From: Caryophanales bacterium UBA6259
GTDB taxonomy: Bacteria; Bacillota; Bacilli; Tepidibacillales; Tepidibacillaceae
Assembly: GCA_002441135.1 (NCBI GenBank)
Contig: DJVJ01000053.1
Span: 1 to 49,540 of the forward strand
Direction: 5' to 3'
DNA length: 49,540 bases
Shown here: piece after piece, positions 23,928-33,302 of the stretch
How positions within the stretch are numbered: the first letter of the stretch is position 1
How the letters are laid out: each line of letters starts with the position of its first letter
The notes under the pieces: model-generated
Told to the model about the DNA's origin: nothing
What the model saw: only the letters and a program-made list of their open reading frames with translations
Database searches by the model: none
Program-made: the position numbers and the translations under genes

Positions 23928-24647
23928 CTATCTTTTCAAATCATTAACCATTTTTTGAAATACCTCACTGGGATTCGTCGCTTGGGTAATAGAGCGACCA
24001 ATAACAATATAATCTGTTCCTAAACCAAAGGCATGTTTCGGTGTGGTAATCCGCTTTTGATCCTGCGTATGTTTTGATTGAATCTCCTCTTCTAATCGAA
24101 TACCTGGGGTTACCGTTATAAAACTATTTCCACAGGCTCTTTTTATCACACCTACCTCTAAAGGTGAGCTTACCACACCATCTAATCTGGAATCCTTGGC
24201 CATGATTGCATAATGCTCTACTACGTTTTCTATCGGCTGAATAATCCCGATTTCTGTTTCTAGCATTTTTTGATCGGTACTGGTTAATTGGGTTACACCG
24301 ATAATTAATGGCTTTCTTTGATTGACAGCCACGTTCTTCTCCACTTGTTTTCTCGCTTCCTCCATCATTCTTTTTCCACCAGCAACATGAAGATTAAAAA
24401 GCTCCACTTCTAAGCGTGTTAATTGAGCTGCCGCTCTACCCACCGTATTTGGGATATCATGCATTTTTAAATCTAAGAAAATTTTTAACCCTCTTTTTTT
24501 TATTTTCTCAATCATCGAATACCCTGTACCATAAAATAATTCCATACCCACTTTAACAAACTTAACTTGCCCCTCTAGCTGGTCTAAGAGTTGGATCACT
24601 TCCTTTTCCGTAGGAAGATCTAAGGCTAAAATAATTTTTTCTTCCAT
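23928..24647 (-). CDS. pyrF: Orotidine 5'-phosphate decarboxylase
   Basis: Decarboxylates OMP to UMP, the last step of the pathway. The 239-residue protein begins MEEKIILALDLPT, with the catalytic DLKMHDIPNTV (D59, K61, D64) and the phosphate-binding end TPGIR...GTDYIVIGRSIT. The start ATG at 24647 overlaps the pyrD stop codon by one base (TAATG), which favours translational coupling. An upstream in-frame start at 24662 would lie inside pyrD. Confidence 0.96.
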   Translation of the reverse strand: MEEKIILALDLPTEKEVIQLLDQLEGQVKFVKVGMELFYGTGYSMIEKIKKRGLKIFLDLKMHDIPNTVGRAAAQLTRLEVELFNLHVAGGKRMMEEARKQVEKNVAVNQRKPLIIGVTQLTSTDQKMLETEIGIIQPIENVVEHYAIMAKDSRLDGVVSSPLEVGVIKRACGNSFITVTPGIRLEEEIQSKHTQDQKRITTPKHAFGLGTDYIVIGRSITQATNPSEVFQKMVNDLKR

Positions 24648-25570
24648 TAGATTAAATTCCACCCTTCTCCGGTTAGATCCGCTATTTTCTCTACACCCAT
24701 CTGATTTAGTACTCTAGGCAAATCATTGATAATTTTAGGCATTACATAAGGATCTACAAAGTTAGCGGTACCTATAGCAACCGCTGATGCGCCCGCCAAA
24801 AAGAATTCCGCTACATCCTCTGCAGAAGAAATTCCACCCATCCCAATAATTGGAATGGAAACCTGCTTATAGACCTCATAAATCATCCTTAAAGCGACCG
24901 GTTTGATGGCAGGTCCTGAAAGCCCTCCAACCTGATTGGCCAGAATTGGCTTTTTCGTTTTTAAATCAAATCGCATACCAATTAGAGTATTAATCATACT
25001 CAATCCATCTGCTCCAGCTTCTTCAACTGCCTTGGCCATGGCAACGATATCTGTCACATTAGGAGAAAGCTTAACAAAAACAGGTACTTGGCTTGCTTCC
25101 TTTACTGCTTTGGTTAAATCATAGGCTGTCTGTGGATCCGTTCCAAAGGTGATCCCACCGCATTTCACATTGGGGCAAGAAATATTTAATTCAATCATTG
25201 AGACCCCTTTGGCTTTAGAAATTCTTTCTGCCACCTCTACATAATCCTCTGTCATGGTTCCTGCCACATTCACAATAATTGGCACATGAAATTGCTCAAG
25301 CCAAGGAAGTTCTTCCTCAATTACTGCATTCACTCCTGGATTTTGCAAACCAATCGAATTTAACATTCCAGCCGGTGTTTCTGCTAACCTTGGCGTATTA
25401 TTGCCTAAGCGTGATTCTAGGGTGGTTGCTTTAACGATTACGGCACCTAATTGACTTAAATCATATAACTGACTATATTCTCTACCAAACCCAAAGCAAC
25501 CTGAGGCAGGCATTATTGGATTTTGTAGCTCAAGATTTCCTAGCTGAACCTTTAATCGATTTCCACTCAT
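24647..25570 (-). CDS. pyrD: Dihydroorotate dehydrogenase B, catalytic subunit (PyrD)
   Basis: FMN enzyme oxidising dihydroorotate to orotate; the class 1B form works with PyrK and NAD+. From ATG 25570 it has 307 residues, chosen because GGAGGT lies 6 bp upstream (a longer frame to 25612 lacks one). It has catalytic Cys132 in NISCPNVKCGG, Lys47 in VIVKATT, and a C-terminal GGISSAEDVAEF phosphate loop. It overlaps pyrK by 4 bp (ATGA), as expected for tightly coupled heterotetramer subunits. Confidence 0.96.
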   Translation of the reverse strand: MSGNRLKVQLGNLELQNPIMPASGCFGFGREYSQLYDLSQLGAVIVKATTLESRLGNNTPRLAETPAGMLNSIGLQNPGVNAVIEEELPWLEQFHVPIIVNVAGTMTEDYVEVAERISKAKGVSMIELNISCPNVKCGGITFGTDPQTAYDLTKAVKEASQVPVFVKLSPNVTDIVAMAKAVEEAGADGLSMINTLIGMRFDLKTKKPILANQVGGLSGPAIKPVALRMIYEVYKQVSIPIIGMGGISSAEDVAEFFLAGASAVAIGTANFVDPYVMPKIINDLPRVLNQMGVEKIADLTGEGWNLI

Positions 25571-26367
25571 AGCAGCACCTCCCGAAAGGAAAAGACTGGT
25601 CCTTCTTGGCAAATTTTCTTATATCCCTTTGGATCAATCATAGTATCTACTTTTATAACACAGCCATAGCAAGCCCCAATTCCACAGCCCATTCTCTCCT
25701 CTAAGGAAAGGTAGCCATTAATCGGTGTATCTAACCATTCGTTCTGAATTGCCTTTAACATAGGTGTTGGTCCACATGCATAAAAAGTACTGCCTGTTTG
25801 CAATAGTTTCTCATTTAAATAATCGGTTATTAGATCAACTACAGTTCCTTTGATCCCTTCCGTACCATCCATTGTTGCGATATTGACTTCTCCTACTTGA
25901 CTAAATTTTTTGATTAAAAAACTGTGTTCCTTGCTGTTGTATCCTAGCAGGATCGTTAACGGAATTTCTTTTTTAACTAATTCCTTCGCTAAATAGTAGA
26001 GAGGAGGGATTCCTACACCTCCCCCTAAAAGTACAACCTGTTCCCCTTCATTTATCTCCTCCATGGGAAACCCATTTCCTAATGGTCCTAAAATATCCAA
26101 GGAATCACCTTCTCTTTTCTCTCTTAAAAATTGAGTCCCCTTTCCCCCTACTCGATAGATTAAGGTGCATTGCATTAGATGATGGTCAATATCATGAATA
26201 CTAATTGGCCTTCTTAATAGAGGTTCTAAATGTTCACTGACTCGTACATGAAGAAATTGACCTGGCACAGGTTTTTGCTCTATTAATTCTGGAGAGTAGA
26301 AAACCAACTGATAGATTTCTTCTGTAAGCTTTTCATTCGTAATAATTCTTGCCGTAATTTGGTCCAT
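25567..26367 (-). CDS. pyrK: Dihydroorotate dehydrogenase B, electron transfer subunit
   Basis: FAD/[2Fe-2S] subunit carrying electrons from PyrD to NAD+. The 266-residue protein has the FAD motif RRPIS (52-56), the nucleotide loop LLGGGVGIPPLYYLA and four cluster cysteines (C228, C233, C236, C253) in MGCGIGACYGC...ICQ. It starts 5 bp after carB and overlaps pyrD. It replaces the quinone-linked dehydrogenase type and links pyrimidine synthesis to NAD+, which works without oxygen. Confidence 0.96.
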   Translation of the reverse strand: MDQITARIITNEKLTEEIYQLVFYSPELIEQKPVPGQFLHVRVSEHLEPLLRRPISIHDIDHHLMQCTLIYRVGGKGTQFLREKREGDSLDILGPLGNGFPMEEINEGEQVVLLGGGVGIPPLYYLAKELVKKEIPLTILLGYNSKEHSFLIKKFSQVGEVNIATMDGTEGIKGTVVDLITDYLNEKLLQTGSTFYACGPTPMLKAIQNEWLDTPINGYLSLEERMGCGIGACYGCVIKVDTMIDPKGYKKICQEGPVFSFREVLL

Positions 26368-26372
26368 TCCCC

Positions 26373-29300
26373 CTACACCACTCTTTCTCCGGAAGCTTTG
26401 TTATCTGTTTCAATTATTTTCTCTTCACATTGCTCTATATTTTTTTGATTTGCTTCTTTTGCTGAGATTGGCATGGTGGTTAGAGTAAAGGATTCTAATG
26501 CCTGTAAAAGAGCCTTGGCTGTATCCAATGAGGTAAAGCAAGCAATTCCATATTCCACAGATTCTCTACGAATCCGAAATCCATCTCTTTCTGTACTGTT
26601 TCCTTTAGTTAATGTGTTAATCACGAGATGAATTTTTCTTGTTCGAATATGATCGATAATATTTGGTGATCCTTCATGTAGCTTCTTGATTCTTTGCACG
26701 TTAATCCCAGCAGCTTCAAGAAAGCTTGCCGTACCTTCTGTAGCAATGATTTGAAAGCCCAGTTTTGAAAAACGCTTAAATATCTCTAGGGATTCCTCTT
26801 TATCTTTGTCAGAAATAGTAGCTAAGATATTTCCGTATTCAGGAATTTTAATCCCCGCAGCGATCAGCCCTTTATATAATGCTTTTTTAAAATGTTGATC
26901 GATCCCGATAACCTCACCTGTGGATTTCATTTCAGGTCCTAAAGAAACATCCACTCTTCTAAGCTTTGCGAAGGAGAATACAGGAACCTTGACGGCAACT
27001 AAATCACCAGTTGGATAAAGACCTCCCTGATATCCCAGTTCTTTTAGACTTCTTCCTAAAATTGCTTTTGTCGCAAGGTTGGCCATCGGAATATTAGTGA
27101 CCTTACTCAAAAACGGTACGGTTCTAGAGGACCTTGGATTTACTTCTATCACAAATACCTCCTGCTGATGAACCACAAATTGAATATTGAGCAATCCTTT
27201 CATTTTTAAGGCTAGTGCTAATTTTGTCGTTATCGCTGCAATTTCATTTAACAATGGAGGGTTTAAAGATTGAGGTGGATAAACAGCGATGGAATCCCCT
27301 GAATGTACACCTGCTCTTTCAATATGCTCCATAATTCCGGGTATCAATACCTCGTTCCCATCCGTAATAGCATCTACTTCGACCTCAATTCCACTTAAAT
27401 ACCGATCAATCAGAATCGGGTGGTCTGGTGAAGCTTTTACGGCTTGCTCCATATATCGAATTAACTCATCTGTTTTATAAATGACCTCCATTGCTCTTCC
27501 TCCTAGAACATAGGAGGGCCGAACTAATACTGGATATCCGAGCTTCTCCGCCACCATTACTGCTTCCTCAACAGTTCTTACTGTTGCTCCCTTTGGTTGT
27601 TTAATATTTAATCTCGTTAACAATTGTTCAAATCGCTTACGATCCTCTGCTTGATCAATCGCCTCTAGGCTTGTTCCAAGTAGCGTAATTCCTGCTTCAG
27701 TTAATTTCTCAGCTAGATTAATAGCTGTTTGACCACCAAATTGAACTATCACTCCAATCGCTTGTTCTTTTTCAAAAACATGCATCACGTCTTCAAAGGT
27801 AAGTGGTTCGAAATATAAACGGTCAGAGGTACTAAAGTCGGTCGATACCGTTTCTGGGTTATTATTAATAATCACTGCCTCATAGCCTGCCTCTTGAATC
27901 GCCCAGACGGCATGAACGGTAGAATAATCAAATTCAATGCCTTGGCCAATCCGAATAGGGCCTGATCCTATCACCACTACCGTTTTCTTTTGTTCTGTAT
28001 CTTCTTCTTCATTCATCGTGCCCTTTTTTTTCACTATCCCTTCATCCTCTGTTTCATAGGTTGAATAATAGTAAGGGGTATAGGATTCAAACTCTGCTGC
28101 ACAGGTATCTACCATTTTATAGACAGGTTTAATTTGGTGTTTTTCTCTTAGGTTTCTTACTTCCTCTATCGTTAATCCTCTTATTACCGCTATTTGTTGA
28201 TCCGAAAATCCCTTTCGCTTCCACTGATATAGCTGTTTCGCTGTGATTTCACTGTTTTTTATCTGTTCTTCTAAATTGACTAATTGCTGAAGCTTATATA
28301 AAAAGAAAGGATCGATTCGACTTATGGCTTGAACTTCCTCTAAAGATTCTCCCCTTCTAAACCATTCTGCAATTAACCATAAGCGTTCATCATCAGGAGA
28401 TTGGATTCTTTCGGTTAACTCTTCCCTTGGCATCTCTTCTAGCTTTAACTCCGGTGCTACCAAGCCTTCTATTTTAATGTCTAAAGACCTGACTGCCTTT
28501 AACAACGATTCCTCAAAGCTTCTGCCAATCGCCATGACCTCTCCTGTTGCTTTCATTTGTGTACCAATTTTTCGATTAGCCGTTTTAAATTTATCAAAAG
28601 GCCAACGTGGAATTTTAGTCACCACATAATCTAATGCTGGCTCATAGCAGGCATAGGTATTTTTGGTGATTGGATTTTTGATCTCATCCAACGTATAGCC
28701 AAGGGCAATTTTGGAGGAAACCTTAGCAATTGGGTAACCAGTTGCCTTCGAAGCTAATGCGCTTGACCGACTTACTCTTGGATTCACCTCGATGATAAAA
28801 TAGCTTTCACTATAAGGATCAAGCGCTAATTGAACATTACAGCCTCCTTGAATGTCTAAAGCATCTACAATTTTTAATGAGGCGGTTCTTAATAGCTGAT
28901 ATTCCCTATCGGTTAAGGTTTGACTAGGTGCCACCACAATACTATCCCCTGTATGTACTCCAACGGGGTCAAAGTTTTCCATATTACAAATCACAATTTT
29001 ATTGCCCGAACCGTCTCTCATTACCTCATATTCAATCTCTTTAAAACCTAGTAAACTCCGTTCAATTAGTACCTGATGAATTGGACTAGCATCTAAGCCA
29101 TTTTTGACAGTTTCCTCAAGCTGTGAGGGATTATAGGCAATTCCACCACCCGTTCCCCCTAAGGTATAAGCAGGGCGAATGATTACGGGATAGCCAATTT
29201 CCTCGACAAAGGAATACGCTTCATTTAATTGATAGATAATCTTACTTTCTGGGATTGGTTCTCCTATTTGCTGCATAAGATTTCGAAATTGTTCCCGATC

Positions 29301-29681
29301 CTCTGCAAGCTTAATCGTATCTATATTAGTGCCTAGAACCTCTACCTCTAGCTCTTGTAAGATTCCATCCTCCTGAAGCTCTACCGCTAGATTAAGCGCC
29401 GTCTGCCCCCCTAAGGTGGCTAAAAGTGCATCTGGTTTTTCTAATCGAAGGATTCGCTTCAAAAATTCGAGCGTTAGTGGCTCCATATAAACCTTATCTG
29501 CGATTTCAGTATCGGTCATAATGGTAGCAGGATTACTATTGACTAAAATGACTTCGATTCCCTCTTCCTTTAAGGTTTGACAGGCTTGAGTGCCTGCATA
29601 ATCAAATTCTGCCGCCTGCCCAATCGCAATAGGGCCTGATCCAATCACTAATACTCTTTTTATATCCGATCGTTTAGGCAT
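26373..29681 (-). CDS. carB: Carbamoyl-phosphate synthase large subunit, pyrimidine-specific
   Basis: Makes carbamoyl phosphate from ammonia, bicarbonate and two ATP. The 1102-residue protein has duplicated ATP-grasp halves: the first begins KRVLVIGSGPIAIGQAAEFD and the second VVVIGSGPIRIGQGIEFD at about residue 570. A C-terminal MGS-like allosteric domain follows. The linker before the second half holds an acidic/basic insert (about EEEDTEQKK), and the C-terminus has a ~30-residue tail, so it is slightly longer than B. subtilis PyrAB. It overlaps carA by 8 bp. Confidence 0.97.
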   Translation of the reverse strand: MPKRSDIKRVLVIGSGPIAIGQAAEFDYAGTQACQTLKEEGIEVILVNSNPATIMTDTEIADKVYMEPLTLEFLKRILRLEKPDALLATLGGQTALNLAVELQEDGILQELEVEVLGTNIDTIKLAEDREQFRNLMQQIGEPIPESKIIYQLNEAYSFVEEIGYPVIIRPAYTLGGTGGGIAYNPSQLEETVKNGLDASPIHQVLIERSLLGFKEIEYEVMRDGSGNKIVICNMENFDPVGVHTGDSIVVAPSQTLTDREYQLLRTASLKIVDALDIQGGCNVQLALDPYSESYFIIEVNPRVSRSSALASKATGYPIAKVSSKIALGYTLDEIKNPITKNTYACYEPALDYVVTKIPRWPFDKFKTANRKIGTQMKATGEVMAIGRSFEESLLKAVRSLDIKIEGLVAPELKLEEMPREELTERIQSPDDERLWLIAEWFRRGESLEEVQAISRIDPFFLYKLQQLVNLEEQIKNSEITAKQLYQWKRKGFSDQQIAVIRGLTIEEVRNLREKHQIKPVYKMVDTCAAEFESYTPYYYSTYETEDEGIVKKKGTMNEEEDTEQKKTVVVIGSGPIRIGQGIEFDYSTVHAVWAIQEAGYEAVIINNNPETVSTDFSTSDRLYFEPLTFEDVMHVFEKEQAIGVIVQFGGQTAINLAEKLTEAGITLLGTSLEAIDQAEDRKRFEQLLTRLNIKQPKGATVRTVEEAVMVAEKLGYPVLVRPSYVLGGRAMEVIYKTDELIRYMEQAVKASPDHPILIDRYLSGIEVEVDAITDGNEVLIPGIMEHIERAGVHSGDSIAVYPPQSLNPPLLNEIAAITTKLALALKMKGLLNIQFVVHQQEVFVIEVNPRSSRTVPFLSKVTNIPMANLATKAILGRSLKELGYQGGLYPTGDLVAVKVPVFSFAKLRRVDVSLGPEMKSTGEVIGIDQHFKKALYKGLIAAGIKIPEYGNILATISDKDKEESLEIFKRFSKLGFQIIATEGTASFLEAAGINVQRIKKLHEGSPNIIDHIRTRKIHLVINTLTKGNSTERDGFRIRRESVEYGIACFTSLDTAKALLQALESFTLTTMPISAKEANQKNIEQCEEKIIETDNKASGERVV

Positions 29682-30765
29682 ATCTCTTTTCCCCCTTGCT
29701 GCTTAAAATCATCTCTAAAAATTGATCGAACAATTCTCTACTATCATATGGCCCTGGTGATGCTTCTGGATGATATTGTACTGAAAAGGCTGGAATTGTT
29801 TTGTGCTGTAATCCTTCAATCGTTCCATCATTTACCGCAATATGGGTGATGGTTAATGGACAATTTGTTAAAGAATCTTCGTTTACGGTATAGCCATGAT
29901 TTTGTGATGTCATGTAAACCTTATTGGTTAGTAAATCTTTTACTGGATGATTAGCACCCCGGTGACCAAATTTCATTTTTTCCGTATCTGCTCCATTCGC
30001 TAGAGCAAATAACTGATGTCCTAAGCAAATTCCAAACAAAGGAATTTGCTCCTTTATCATTCCTTGAATCATTGGAATCGCTTCTTGAACATCCTTGGGA
30101 TCCCCCGGTCCATTGGATAAAAGAATACCATCAGGATTTAGGGAAATAATCTCTTCATAGCGAGTAGCATAAGGAACCACCGTTACCTTGCAATGGCGTT
30201 CTAGTAATTCTCTTAAAATACCCTGCTTGTAGCCATAATCGACTAAGACAACATGTGGCCCTCGACCTGGCATTGTAAATGGTTTTTCAATCGATACTTT
30301 TGCCACCTGATCTTTTATTGCAGGAGCTTCTAGTAGCTTAAAAGCCTCTTCCTCCGATAAATCTTCCGTTGTTAAAATTGCTCTCATCGAGCCTTTTTCT
30401 CTAATTTTCTTGGTGAGCATTCTTGTATCGATATCTGCAATTCCGATAATTTGGTGCTTTTTTAAAAACTGAGCCAAAGTTTCTTTATTTCTCCAGTGAG
30501 AAGGATATTCCGCATACTCCCGAACCACAAAACCAAAAACACGTGGCTTGATGGATTCAAAGTCATCTAGGTTGATTCCATAATTGCCAATTAGCGGATA
30601 TGTCATCACCACAAATTGCCCATAATAGGATGGATCCGTTAATATTTCTTGATAACCAGTCATCCCTGTATTAAAAACAATCTCCCCTACATTGGTTCCT
30701 GTGCCACCAAAGGAAGTACCCTCCATGATGGTTCCATCCTCTAAAAACAGCCTTGCATTAGCCAT
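29674..30765 (-). CDS. carA: Carbamoyl-phosphate synthase small (glutaminase) subunit
   Basis: Class I glutamine amidotransferase that feeds ammonia to CarB. The 363-residue protein has catalytic Cys247 in FGICLGHQ, and His332 and Glu334 in YHPEASPGP. The N-terminal domain (FNTGMTGYQEILTDPSY) is typical. GGAGG lies upstream of the ATG, inside the end of pyrC, and the two genes overlap by 8 bp. It is part of the pyr operon, so it is the pyrimidine-regulated (pyrAA-type) copy. Confidence 0.97.
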   Translation of the reverse strand: MANARLFLEDGTIMEGTSFGGTGTNVGEIVFNTGMTGYQEILTDPSYYGQFVVMTYPLIGNYGINLDDFESIKPRVFGFVVREYAEYPSHWRNKETLAQFLKKHQIIGIADIDTRMLTKKIREKGSMRAILTTEDLSEEEAFKLLEAPAIKDQVAKVSIEKPFTMPGRGPHVVLVDYGYKQGILRELLERHCKVTVVPYATRYEEIISLNPDGILLSNGPGDPKDVQEAIPMIQGMIKEQIPLFGICLGHQLFALANGADTEKMKFGHRGANHPVKDLLTNKVYMTSQNHGYTVNEDSLTNCPLTITHIAVNDGTIEGLQHKTIPAFSVQYHPEASPGPYDSRELFDQFLEMILSSKGEKRYA

Positions 30766-32101
30766 GAGCTTGAACCTCCTTCTCCTTCTCCTTCTCCTTC
30801 TCCTTCTCCCAATTCACAACCTCTAGTCCATCCTCTTGCCATTGAATTTTTCCATTTACCATGGTTAGAGTCGGCCAGCCTTGAAGCTGCCACCCAGCGA
30901 ATGGTGTATTTTTTCCTTTTGAAGCAAACTTCTCTGGCTCTACACATTTTAGCTGTTCTAAATCGATAATCGTGATATCTGCTTTTTTACCCACAGCGAT
31001 TGTTCCTTCTTCTAATCTCAATAAACCTGCTGGCTTTATAGTAAGCCAATCGATTAATTGCTCAAGGCTTACTAACTCCTGTTTTACAAGGTGAGTATAA
31101 AGCAGAGGAAATGCGGTTTCTAAACCAACGATTCCAAAAGGAGCTTTAGATATTCCCTGGCCTTTTTCCTCCATAGAATGAGGTGCGTGATCTGTGGCAA
31201 TCACATCAATTGTTCCATCGATAAGTCCCTCAAGAAGGGCTTGCCGATCTTCCTCAGATCGAAGAGGGGGATTCATCTTGTATTGGCTATACGGCTCTTT
31301 CATATCGCTTTCAGATAATAAGAGATGATGCGGAGTTACTTCTGCTGTTACTTGTACTCCTCTTTGCTTTGCTAAGCGAATCAACTCGACTGATCTTTTA
31401 CTACTAACATGGCATACATGGTAATGAACCCCCGTCAATTCTGCTAGCTCTAAATCCCTTGCAAGCTGAACATACTCAGAAGCAGCAGGAATTCCGGGTA
31501 GCTGCAATTCCTTTGCAACCATTCCATCATGGATAACCCCATTCTCCACTAGCTCCATATCCTCACAATGGGCAATAATAGGCAAATCGACCTTTTTCGC
31601 TTGTTCCATCGCTTTTTTCATCAGACCACTAGAATGAATTCCTTTTCCATCATCAGAAAAACCAATCGTACCTGCTTCCTTCATCTTCAAAAAATCGGTT
31701 AAAGTTTCTCCTAGTTCGCCAGTAGTGATAGCCCCTATTTGTAGAACCTTGGCAATGGATAGTTCTTGATTTTTCTGATAGATTTGCTCCACTTTCTCTT
31801 TCGTATCCATAATTGGTTTCGTGTTTGGCATTGCGGCAACTGTAGTAAACCCACCTTTAACCGCTGCTTTTGTGCCAGACTCGATAGTCTCTTTATGTTC
31901 AAAACCTGGCTCTCTAAGATGAACATGCATATCGATTAAGCCTGGGACAACTATTTTACCTTTTGCATCAATAGTTACATCATTTGGTGTTACTTGAATT
32001 TTGGTGCCTATTTCCTTTATGTTTTTTCCGTCAATTAGGATATCCCCATTAATCCATTGCTTCTCAACCCAGACGCTGCCATTTTGAATGATGATTGCCA
32101 T
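30758..32101 (-). CDS. pyrC: Dihydroorotase
   Basis: Zinc amidohydrolase closing carbamoyl aspartate to dihydroorotate. The 447-residue protein has metal ligands H59/H61 in DMHVHLREPG, a CHVSS motif and TDHAPH. The C-terminus runs on about 20 residues past the usual end: after NGKIQWQEDGLEVVNW comes an (EK)n stretch encoded by a GAGAAG repeat, then VQAHG. AGGAGGGG precedes the ATG. The start lies 67 bp inside pyrB. Confidence 0.96.
   Translation of the reverse strand: MAIIIQNGSVWVEKQWINGDILIDGKNIKEIGTKIQVTPNDVTIDAKGKIVVPGLIDMHVHLREPGFEHKETIESGTKAAVKGGFTTVAAMPNTKPIMDTKEKVEQIYQKNQELSIAKVLQIGAITTGELGETLTDFLKMKEAGTIGFSDDGKGIHSSGLMKKAMEQAKKVDLPIIAHCEDMELVENGVIHDGMVAKELQLPGIPAASEYVQLARDLELAELTGVHYHVCHVSSKRSVELIRLAKQRGVQVTAEVTPHHLLLSESDMKEPYSQYKMNPPLRSEEDRQALLEGLIDGTIDVIATDHAPHSMEEKGQGISKAPFGIVGLETAFPLLYTHLVKQELVSLEQLIDWLTIKPAGLLRLEEGTIAVGKKADITIIDLEQLKCVEPEKFASKGKNTPFAGWQLQGWPTLTMVNGKIQWQEDGLEVVNWEKEKEKEKEKEVQAHG
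30775..30810. repeat. Hexanucleotide repeat (GAGAAG, minus strand) at the 3' end of pyrC
   Basis: About five tandem TCTCCT units on the plus strand encode Glu-Lys repeats at the PyrC C-terminus. The units also sit next to the GGAGG ribosome site of carA, so copy number would change the spacer but not the reading frame. Confidence 0.85.
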
Positions 32102-32994
32102 TGCTGATCCCCTCCTAATGCTCTCTCAATTACTGCCATTCTAATCCAAACTCCATTTTCTACCTGTTCAAAAATTTTGGATTGCTGATGTTCTACGACT
32201 TGGTCATCCATTTCCATCCCTCGATTAACAGGGGCTGGATGAAGAATAATCGAATGACTAGGTAAAATTGCTAACCGATCTGCAGTAAAACCAAACTGCT
32301 TATTGTATTCCTCTTGCGATATAGTTATTTTGTCATTTAAACGCTCAAACTGAACTCGTAGCATCATCACGACATCGGCTTGGTTAATCGCGGCATCGAT
32401 CGGTAATACCTTTCCCTCTAGGTTTTTATCCATAAAAAAAGAAGGCCCGCTGAAAACAACGTTTGCTCCTAGCTTTTTTAGCAAGTGATAATTAGAATGC
32501 GCTACTCTGCTATGAGCAATATCACCAATGATGGCAACATTTAAGCCTTTTAGATCCTGAAAGTATTTTTTTATCGTATATAAATCAAGGAGTGCTTGAG
32601 TTGGATGCTCCACTGTACCCTCCCCAGCATTTACAATCCTAAGCTTTAATTTTTGAGAAAGAGCGCTAAGTTGGCCCTCCTCCTTTAATCGAATCACAGC
32701 AACCTCTATTCCCTGTTTCTCCATTGTTTTTAAAGTATCATACAGGGTTTCTCCTTTAAGTAAGCTAGAGGTCGCAGAAGAAAAGCTGATTGTTTCTAAA
32801 CCTAAACGTTTTTCTGCAATTTCAAATGAAATTTTGGTTCTTGTGCTTGGCTCCAAAAATAAATTGGCCACAAACCTTTTTCGTATAGGGGCATCCAAAT
32901 ATTGATAATTTTTCTCATAAAATGCTGCTCGTTGTAGCAGCTCACTAATATGATCTAAAGTTAACTCTTTCACATTTAATAAATGCTGACCCAT
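32035..32994 (-). CDS. pyrB: Aspartate carbamoyltransferase catalytic subunit
   Basis: Joins carbamoyl phosphate and aspartate, the first committed step of UMP synthesis. The 319-residue protein has LEPSTRTKISFE (S50-T53), EHPTQALLD and HPAPVNRGMEM. The product is about 15 residues longer than B. subtilis PyrB, and its last ~22 codons overlap the start of pyrC in another frame (67 bp). No regulatory pyrI gene is present, consistent with Bacillota. AGGAGGG precedes the ATG. Confidence 0.96.
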   Translation of the reverse strand: MGQHLLNVKELTLDHISELLQRAAFYEKNYQYLDAPIRKRFVANLFLEPSTRTKISFEIAEKRLGLETISFSSATSSLLKGETLYDTLKTMEKQGIEVAVIRLKEEGQLSALSQKLKLRIVNAGEGTVEHPTQALLDLYTIKKYFQDLKGLNVAIIGDIAHSRVAHSNYHLLKKLGANVVFSGPSFFMDKNLEGKVLPIDAAINQADVVMMLRVQFERLNDKITISQEEYNKQFGFTADRLAILPSHSIILHPAPVNRGMEMDDQVVEHQQSKIFEQVENGVWIRMAVIERALGGDQQWQSSFKMAASGLRSNGLMGIS

Positions 32995-33031
32995 TTTTTT
33001 ATCCCTCCTTGTTCCTAACTTTCTATTTGGT

Positions 33032-33133
33032 TTAGAAAAACTTGGTTTGTCGCCAACTCTATAGTGAAAGCCTTAGTTTTTCTGATACTTTATTCCTTTA
33101 AAGAATTTAAATTTTATTAAAGTGTAAAAAAAG
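33032..33133 (-). repeat. Dispersed ~100-bp repeat, copy A (pyrP-pyrB gap)
   Basis: A 102-bp stretch nearly matches 38377-38476. It contains a 9-bp palindrome (AGAAAAACT / AGTTTTTCT) and an imperfect TACTTTA/TAAAGT pair, so both strands can fold into two hairpins. It starts at the T tract of the attenuator terminator and ends before the pyrB ribosome site. Confidence 0.8.
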
Positions 33134-33290
33134 ACCTTCCTACCGTGGTAAGAAGGTCTTTACACCCCTAATAAGCGTCGCAGATTTCCTTTCATACTCT
33201 AGGAACAAGAGCAGGAAACCAGCTTACTTATCAGCTGTAAAAATTCCTTACCAGCCTCTCTGGACTGAGTTTAAAGGAACTCATATATAT
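33124..33290 (-). promoter_or_regulatory. PyrR-controlled attenuator before pyrB
   Basis: A terminator (GACCTTC / GAAGGTC stem, 33130-33161, then a T run) follows a PyrR-binding loop at 33253-33266, whose minus strand reads AGTCCAGAGAGGCT, matching the ARUCCNGNGAGGYU consensus. In B. subtilis, PyrR with UMP binds this loop, frees the terminator and lowers pyr gene expression. Confidence 0.9.
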
Positions 33291-33302
33291 TTTCTTTTCT
33301 AA

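Noticed and set aside
30741..30947. 68-codon ORF across the pyrC-carA junction
   Set aside because: A frame shadow created by the GAGAAG repeat; both real genes are clear.
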